From JBLMYQ01 sp050258375 (GTDB lineage Bacteria > Bacillota > Clostridia > Acetivibrionales > UBA4821): a DNA stretch of 11,390 nucleotides. Both the position numbers and the translations under genes were made by a program. The notes under the pieces were generated by a model. It worked only from the letters and a program-made list of their open reading frames with translations. It searched no databases and was not told the origin of the DNA. Every line of letters starts with the position of its first letter. Position 1 is the first letter of the stretch. Shown here piece after piece: positions 6,796-11,390 of this stretch. The stretch lies in contig JBLMYQ010000001.1 in assembly GCA_050258375.1 (NCBI GenBank), forward strand, positions 1 through 11,390, given 5' to 3'.

Positions 6796-7616
6796 AAAGA
6801 TATTATTATTTAGTAGTAGGATTAATTGTATTTGTTTGCCTTGGTGGTGTTTTCGGTCTGAAGCTATTCCAAAAGAAGGATATTAATAGTACGAAATTAT
6901 TTAACATAAATGAAAAATATAAATTAGAAAACACGAATAGTAATATAGATTTAAAAGCAGAGTATGAATACACTTATAATGTTCCAGGGAGAAATGTAGC
7001 TATAATAAAAGCTAATGGAAAGTGGGGGCTTATTGATTTTAACGGAAAAACATTAATAAAACCAATTTATGATAATATGGGTATTTTAAATGAAGGACTA
7101 TATAAAGTTAAGCAAAATAACAAATGGAAAATAATAAATGAGAAAGGTGATTTAATTACAAAAGAAGCATACGATGGAATTTTACCTTACAATGATGGAT
7201 TAGCAATTGTTTTTAATCAACAAGGTAAAGAGAGAAGAATGGGGGTTGTAGACAAAGAAGGCAATGAAGTCGTTAATCTTATGTATTATGGCTTAGTACC
7301 TTTTTCCAATCCCTCAAATACGAATGGGTTTATTACAATGTTTGAAGAAGAAGGTAAGCTGAAGTGTGGATTAATCGACAAGATGGGGAAAATAGTCATT
7401 GAACCCAAATACAATGTTATTTTACCTCTGGTTGGTGACTTTGCTAGAATTAAAAAAAATAATAAACTTGGTTTTATAAATAGAAATGGAAAAGAAATTG
7501 TTCCACCAATATATGATGATGCAAAAGATTTCGAGAATGGGTTAGCAAAGGTAAAATTAGAAAATAAATGGATTGTTATAGATGAGGATGGGAAGAAAAT
7601 TAAGAATATAGATTGA
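6792..7616 (+). CDS. Membrane-anchored WG-repeat protein
   Basis: A 274-residue protein with one N-terminal transmembrane anchor (about residues 4-24, YYYLVVGLIVFVCLGGVFGL) and an outer part of WG (KWG) beta repeats. Repeats with the G-K-W-G-L-I-D-x-x-G-K pattern start near residues 76, 109, 147, 189, 223 and 257, each followed by a strand and a PxYD-like turn (KPIYD, KEAYD, EPKYN, PPIYD). WG repeats are common in bacterial surface proteins; their ligands are mostly unknown. Translation starts at TTG 6792, overlapping the pdxA stop as TTGA, with AAGGAG at 6778-6783. So it is made by coupling with pdxA. That coupling of a cytoplasmic dehydrogenase to a surface protein has no obvious metabolic reason. 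Confidence 0.88.
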   Translation: MKRYYYLVVGLIVFVCLGGVFGLKLFQKKDINSTKLFNINEKYKLENTNSNIDLKAEYEYTYNVPGRNVAIIKANGKWGLIDFNGKTLIKPIYDNMGILNEGLYKVKQNNKWKIINEKGDLITKEAYDGILPYNDGLAIVFNQQGKERRMGVVDKEGNEVVNLMYYGLVPFSNPSNTNGFITMFEEEGKLKCGLIDKMGKIVIEPKYNVILPLVGDFARIKKNNKLGFINRNGKEIVPPIYDDAKDFENGLAKVKLENKWIVIDEDGKKIKNID

Positions 7617-7692
7617 TGCAAGAATATTAACACTTTAATAGTCCGCGCGTGGATATAAAAATATATAATTTAATGGGAGGGAAAACATTATT

Positions 7693-8247
7693 ATGAATGA
7701 AGTTTTAAAAACAATTAAAAGTAGAAGAAGTATAAGAGCCTTTAAGTCTGAGCAGATAAAACAGGAAGAGCTTAATTTAATTATTGAGGCAGGTATTCAC
7801 GCTCCTTCAGGTCACAATACTCAACCATGGCATTTTACAGTTATACAAAATCGTGATGTAATTAATCACATCAGTAATGTTTCTAAGGAAGTTATGGCGA
7901 CAGTAGATATTGATTGGATAAGAAATGCAGGTCTGAACCCTAATTACGATATTACTTATAAAGCACCTACTCTAATTATAATTTCGGGGAGAAAGGATGC
8001 TATATCAGGGAGGACTGATTGTGATGCAGCTATTCAAAACATATTAATTGCAGCAGAAAGCTTGAATATAGGTTCAGTTTGGCTTGGGTTTGCTGCGTTT
8101 TGTTTTCAAAAACAAGGAGAGGCTGAAAAAGTAGGTATACCTGAGGGATATGAGCCTTATTATGGAATTGCTCTTGGTTATAAGCTGCGAGATAAGCAAA
8201 TTCCGGTACCAAAAAGGAATTATGATGTAGTAAATTATATACGATAG
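7693..8247 (+). CDS. Nitroreductase family FMN-dependent oxidoreductase
   Basis: A 184-residue nitroreductase-fold protein, a typical length for the single-domain family. FMN-phosphate contacts are SRRSIRAF at 10-17 and APSGHNTQPWHF at 37-48. The later part has AAIQNILIAAESLNIGSVWLG, the dimer helix and flavin-contact region, and YYGIALGY near the end. Such enzymes use NAD(P)H to reduce nitro groups, quinones, enones or flavins as cytoplasmic homodimers; the physiological substrate is not readable. ATG 7693 has GGGAGGG at about 7676-7682. The 76-base gap upstream contains a short GC-rich patch but no clear terminator. A membrane methyltransferase follows 39 bases later and may share its transcript. 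Confidence 0.9.
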   Translation: MNEVLKTIKSRRSIRAFKSEQIKQEELNLIIEAGIHAPSGHNTQPWHFTVIQNRDVINHISNVSKEVMATVDIDWIRNAGLNPNYDITYKAPTLIIISGRKDAISGRTDCDAAIQNILIAAESLNIGSVWLGFAAFCFQKQGEAEKVGIPEGYEPYYGIALGYKLRDKQIPVPKRNYDVVNYIR

Positions 8248-8286
8248 ATTTAATTTAAGGGTACGCTATCAGGGAGGTAATTATCT

Positions 8287-8961
8287 ATGAAAAATAGTAA
8301 TGCCAACTTCAAGTTAAAAGCTTTTCTTATTCCTATAACCATTATGCTTATACTGGGAGTTGTTTTATTTCTTCCCGCTGGTTCGTTCAGGTATTGGGAA
8401 GGTTGGGTATTTTGGATTATTAACCTTATAAGCATATTTTTTATTACATTCTATTTTATGAAAAAGGATCCTGAGCTATTATCAAGACGAACGGAGTTTA
8501 AAGAAAAAGAAAAGACGCGGAAGGTACCTGCAATTTTCAACTTGTATTTGCTCGGTTACATAATTCCCGGACTTGATTTCCGTTATCATTGGTCGACAGT
8601 ACCTACTGCGCTTATCATAGCAGCAAACGGTATTTGTTTTTTAGGATTTATATTAATTATTCTCGTTTTTATGAAAAATACATATGCTTCCACAATCATA
8701 CAGGTAGAAAAAGAACAAAAGGTTATAACAACTGGTCCCTATACAATAGTACGTCATCCGATGTACATGGGGATGTTATTAATGTTATTGTTTACACCTC
8801 TTGCCCTAGGTTCTTATTGGGCGATTATACCTTTTCTTCTCAGTATACCGATGAATATAATCAGGATTAAAGGTGAAGAAGAAATACTGACAAAGGAAGT
8901 TCAGGGATATAAAGATTATTGTATAAAGACAAAGTATCGTTTAATTCCGTTTATATGGTAG
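8287..8961 (+). CDS. Isoprenylcysteine carboxyl methyltransferase-like membrane protein
   Basis: A 224-residue integral membrane methyltransferase of the ICMT/PEMT superfamily. Hydrophobic segments lie at about 11-29, 38-57, 84-97, 105-129 and 161-192. The SAM-binding signature is GPYTIVRHPMYMG at 150-162. The C-terminal GEEEILTKEVQGYKDY at 196-211 and the ending KYRLIPFIW are conserved in the group. Eukaryotic ICMT methylates prenylated cysteines; bacterial relatives act on lipids or small hydrophobic compounds and the substrate here is unknown. It is a different fold from the two soluble methyltransferases in this window. ATG 8287 has GGGAGG at about 8272-8277. Confidence 0.88.
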   Translation: MKNSNANFKLKAFLIPITIMLILGVVLFLPAGSFRYWEGWVFWIINLISIFFITFYFMKKDPELLSRRTEFKEKEKTRKVPAIFNLYLLGYIIPGLDFRYHWSTVPTALIIAANGICFLGFILIILVFMKNTYASTIIQVEKEQKVITTGPYTIVRHPMYMGMLLMLLFTPLALGSYWAIIPFLLSIPMNIIRIKGEEEILTKEVQGYKDYCIKTKYRLIPFIW

Positions 8962-9118
8962 CAATCTGCTTATAAAAGGTCTGCCAGATAGCGTGTCAGC
9001 TCAAGAGTGACAAGCACTAACGGTTCACGTTTTGGATTTTTATACAACTTAGAAAGTGGGATTATAACAAGAAGAATATTTTAGTGCTTCTAGAATAACG
9101 AAAGGAATGATAGTAAAT

Positions 9119-9697
9119 ATGTTGAAAAGAGAAAAATATATAAAATTAAATTCCCGAGAGCTAGTGAGCACATCAATATTTGTTGTTATACTGGTCCTTG
9201 CGCTTACTTTTATTTTAGGTCATAAATCTGTGTTTACTGAATTACAGATATCAGTTAGTATAATTTCATTAATACTTTTTTTGTTTTTATTTATTGGCTT
9301 GTACAGAGGCACAAGAATTAAAAAGGAGCATGTCGAAGCAAAAGAATGGAATGCAGTTTCATTAGAGAAATTTAAAGGTTGTTGGGATGCAGGTTTTATT
9401 ATTGACGCTGGAGGAATAATAGAATTTTTAGCATCAATCCTATTATGGATAGTAGTAAGTTTATTATTAATTGTAGTATTATTTTTACTTACTAATATTA
9501 TCTGGGGATTAGCATTTTTCTTGTTTTTCATTTTGTACTGGGTATTTTACAGAGCTTATCGGCAAGTTTTTATAAAATCAAGGAAATGTCGAGGAAATAT
9601 AATCAAAAGTTTATTATATAGCATTTATTATACTCTTATGTATTCTGGATGGATTTTATTGATAATGACTGCAGTAAGAATATTAAAGAAGATATAA
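9119..9697 (+). CDS. Multi-spanning membrane protein, unknown function
   Basis: A protein of 192 residues from the chosen start (MLKREKYIKLNSREL). Strong hydrophobic stretches suggest five transmembrane helices: roughly two before the soluble loop (LYRGTRIKKEHVEAKEW) and three after it. I recognise no family. An in-frame ATG at 9107 exists, but AAAGGA (9101-9106) abuts it. For ATG 9119 that site lies 12 bases upstream, so I prefer 9119. The next gene follows 31 bases later with its own AAGGGG site, so the two probably form an operon. The 157-base gap before it holds a long-range inverted repeat (AAGCACTA / TAGTGCTT) but no clear promoter. Confidence 0.75.
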   Translation: MLKREKYIKLNSRELVSTSIFVVILVLALTFILGHKSVFTELQISVSIISLILFLFLFIGLYRGTRIKKEHVEAKEWNAVSLEKFKGCWDAGFIIDAGGIIEFLASILLWIVVSLLLIVVLFLLTNIIWGLAFFLFFILYWVFYRAYRQVFIKSRKCRGNIIKSLLYSIYYTLMYSGWILLIMTAVRILKKI

Positions 9698-9728
9698 ACA
9701 ATAATTTAAAATATGAAGGGGAAAAAAG

Positions 9729-10712
9729 ATGAATAAAAAAATTGCTTTATTATTGATTATGGCAGTTATTGTAATTTCAAGTACAATAGCATATTTAGTA
9801 ATTAAAGAGAAAAATACATCTCAAAAGGTTTCTAAAACTCAGCCAGTGCAGACAATAAATAATGCTGTTGAAATTAAAGCTGAAGATAAAAAGGAGAAAG
9901 AAGCTATTCCAAAAGAGCCAAAAACTACTTCAAAAGAGCAAAAAGCTATTTCAGATTTTAATACTAGTTTATATCATCCAATATTTATTGAATGGGGAAA
10001 TGATGAAAATAGTATAAATCACGGTTATATACTAGGCGGCTCAAAAGACGGCAAATGGTATAGTCTTGAAGACTTTGATGTGAAATATAAAGATAAGATT
10101 ACAAAATCAAAAGACTTTAATGTATATTGCGAAAAAACAGATGGAGCAGAAAATGATTTATTAAAAGGTAATGAGGATTATAAGATTTATTCTGATAATA
10201 AATTTATCAATACTACCAGAGGAATTAAACAATATATATCTAGATGGGAGTCTTCGGGTGAATTATATCAAGAAGTTGAAGTAAAACCATTTAAGGCAAA
10301 GGAAGGACTAGTTATTGCAGTAAATGGAGAATGGAATGCACTTCCGAGGGTACCTGATGTATTTTCAGATAGGACAGAATATGTAATAGATATTGATAAT
10401 GATGAAAAAAATGAGCTTATAAAGATTGAGAAAAAAAATACGGGTAAAGTTGAAGAGGGTAATGGATATAAGATAGAAGAAAAGAAAGTTACTAGTTATA
10501 TTGAGAAAGACGGGAAAAAGATTACAATTCATGATAATTTATTATTGGATGGTATTTATGAAGCAGATTATAAAGTATATACTATGGATTTGAATGGTGA
10601 TGGAAAATTAGAAATAGTTACGGAAGTAGACGGGCATAACACAAGCATTTCTGTTTTTGAAATGAAAGATGGGAAAGTTGTACCGGTTTTTGGATATTAT
10701 ATGGGTGATTAA
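9729..10712 (+). CDS. Extracytoplasmic protein with two calcium-loop-like motifs
   Basis: A 327-residue protein with an N-terminal hydrophobic anchor or signal (about 5-25, IALLLIMAVIVISS). A charged, low-complexity linker rich in Lys, Glu and Pro (about 45-72) leads into the folded part. In the C-terminal half, DIDNDEKNELI (221-231) and DLNGDGKLEIV (287-297) match the D-x-[DN]-x-D-x-x-x-E pattern of FG-GAP, VCBS or EF-hand-like calcium loops, each followed by beta strands. This suggests a small beta-propeller-like or calcium-stabilised surface domain; ligand binding is inference. No lipobox cysteine is present, so it is anchored by its helix or cleaved. It is probably co-transcribed with the membrane protein 31 bases upstream. 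Confidence 0.83.
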   Translation: MNKKIALLLIMAVIVISSTIAYLVIKEKNTSQKVSKTQPVQTINNAVEIKAEDKKEKEAIPKEPKTTSKEQKAISDFNTSLYHPIFIEWGNDENSINHGYILGGSKDGKWYSLEDFDVKYKDKITKSKDFNVYCEKTDGAENDLLKGNEDYKIYSDNKFINTTRGIKQYISRWESSGELYQEVEVKPFKAKEGLVIAVNGEWNALPRVPDVFSDRTEYVIDIDNDEKNELIKIEKKNTGKVEEGNGYKIEEKKVTSYIEKDGKKITIHDNLLLDGIYEADYKVYTMDLNGDGKLEIVTEVDGHNTSISVFEMKDGKVVPVFGYYMGD

Positions 10713-10819
10713 TCAGCTGTAGCTTTATTATCTTAAGTGGAAATATGATGGCAGGTGTTAAAGTATGGTATGTTCAAGATGATAAATTTCGAAGAAGTGA
10801 AAAAGGAGTTAAGTTTACT

Positions 10820-11390
<571 letters not shown>

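Noticed and set aside
8589..8870. 93-codon plus-strand frame inside the ICMT-like gene
   Set aside because: It is an out-of-frame shadow of a gene with clear family motifs in the other frame.
9012..9089. Inverted repeat AAGCACTA / TAGTGCTT in the gap before the membrane protein
   Set aside because: Eight-base arms separated by about 60 bases are expected by chance in AT-rich DNA, and there is no T run or family match.

Overview
The window is AT-rich, with short tightly spaced genes, strong GGAGG-type ribosome binding sites, occasional TTG and GTG starts, and protein families typical of Clostridia or related Firmicutes. Nearly all coding is on the + strand. I see no phage structural gene, transposase, tRNA or CRISPR array. 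A short antisense piece of 23S rRNA sits at the right-hand edge.

Region 1 (about 1-3118) has a class I SAM methyltransferase, a BtrH-like papain-fold protein (BtrH_N plus DUF4872) and a C45-type Ntn amidohydrolase/acyltransferase. Between the last two lies what looks like the broken N-terminus of a YoaP-type GNAT acetyltransferase. The BtrH and C45 families both do acyl or amide chemistry through a cysteine, so this is the best candidate for a small acyl-transfer or amide-processing module. No substrate, carrier protein or peptide precursor is visible.

Region 2 (3258-4515) is a two-gene operon with overlapping genes: a METTL7/UbiE-like methyltransferase and an L-2-amino-thiazoline-4-carboxylate (ATC) hydrolase family protein. 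After it come a possibly decayed reading frame (4517-4753) and a small secreted protein (4797-5261). These end at a strong bidirectional terminator, with the 3' remnant of a minus-strand gene on its other side.

Region 3 (5758-7616) follows a 270-base regulatory stretch with promoter-like elements. It holds a PdxA2-type 4-phospho-hydroxyacid dehydrogenase translationally coupled to a membrane-anchored WG-repeat protein. The DUF1537 kinase that usually accompanies PdxA2 is absent here.

Region 4 (7693-10712) contains a nitroreductase, an isoprenylcysteine methyltransferase-like membrane enzyme, an unrecognised multi-spanning membrane protein and an extracytoplasmic protein with two calcium-loop-like motifs. 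A dCMP deaminase (comEB) starts at 10820 and runs into antisense 23S rRNA sequence near 11301, most likely an assembly junction or contig end.

Overall this looks like an accessory stretch of independent small operons with at least two, perhaps three, decaying gene remnants. No single coherent new system is proven. The BtrH/C45 pair and the methyltransferase/ATC-hydrolase pair are the most worth pursuing.
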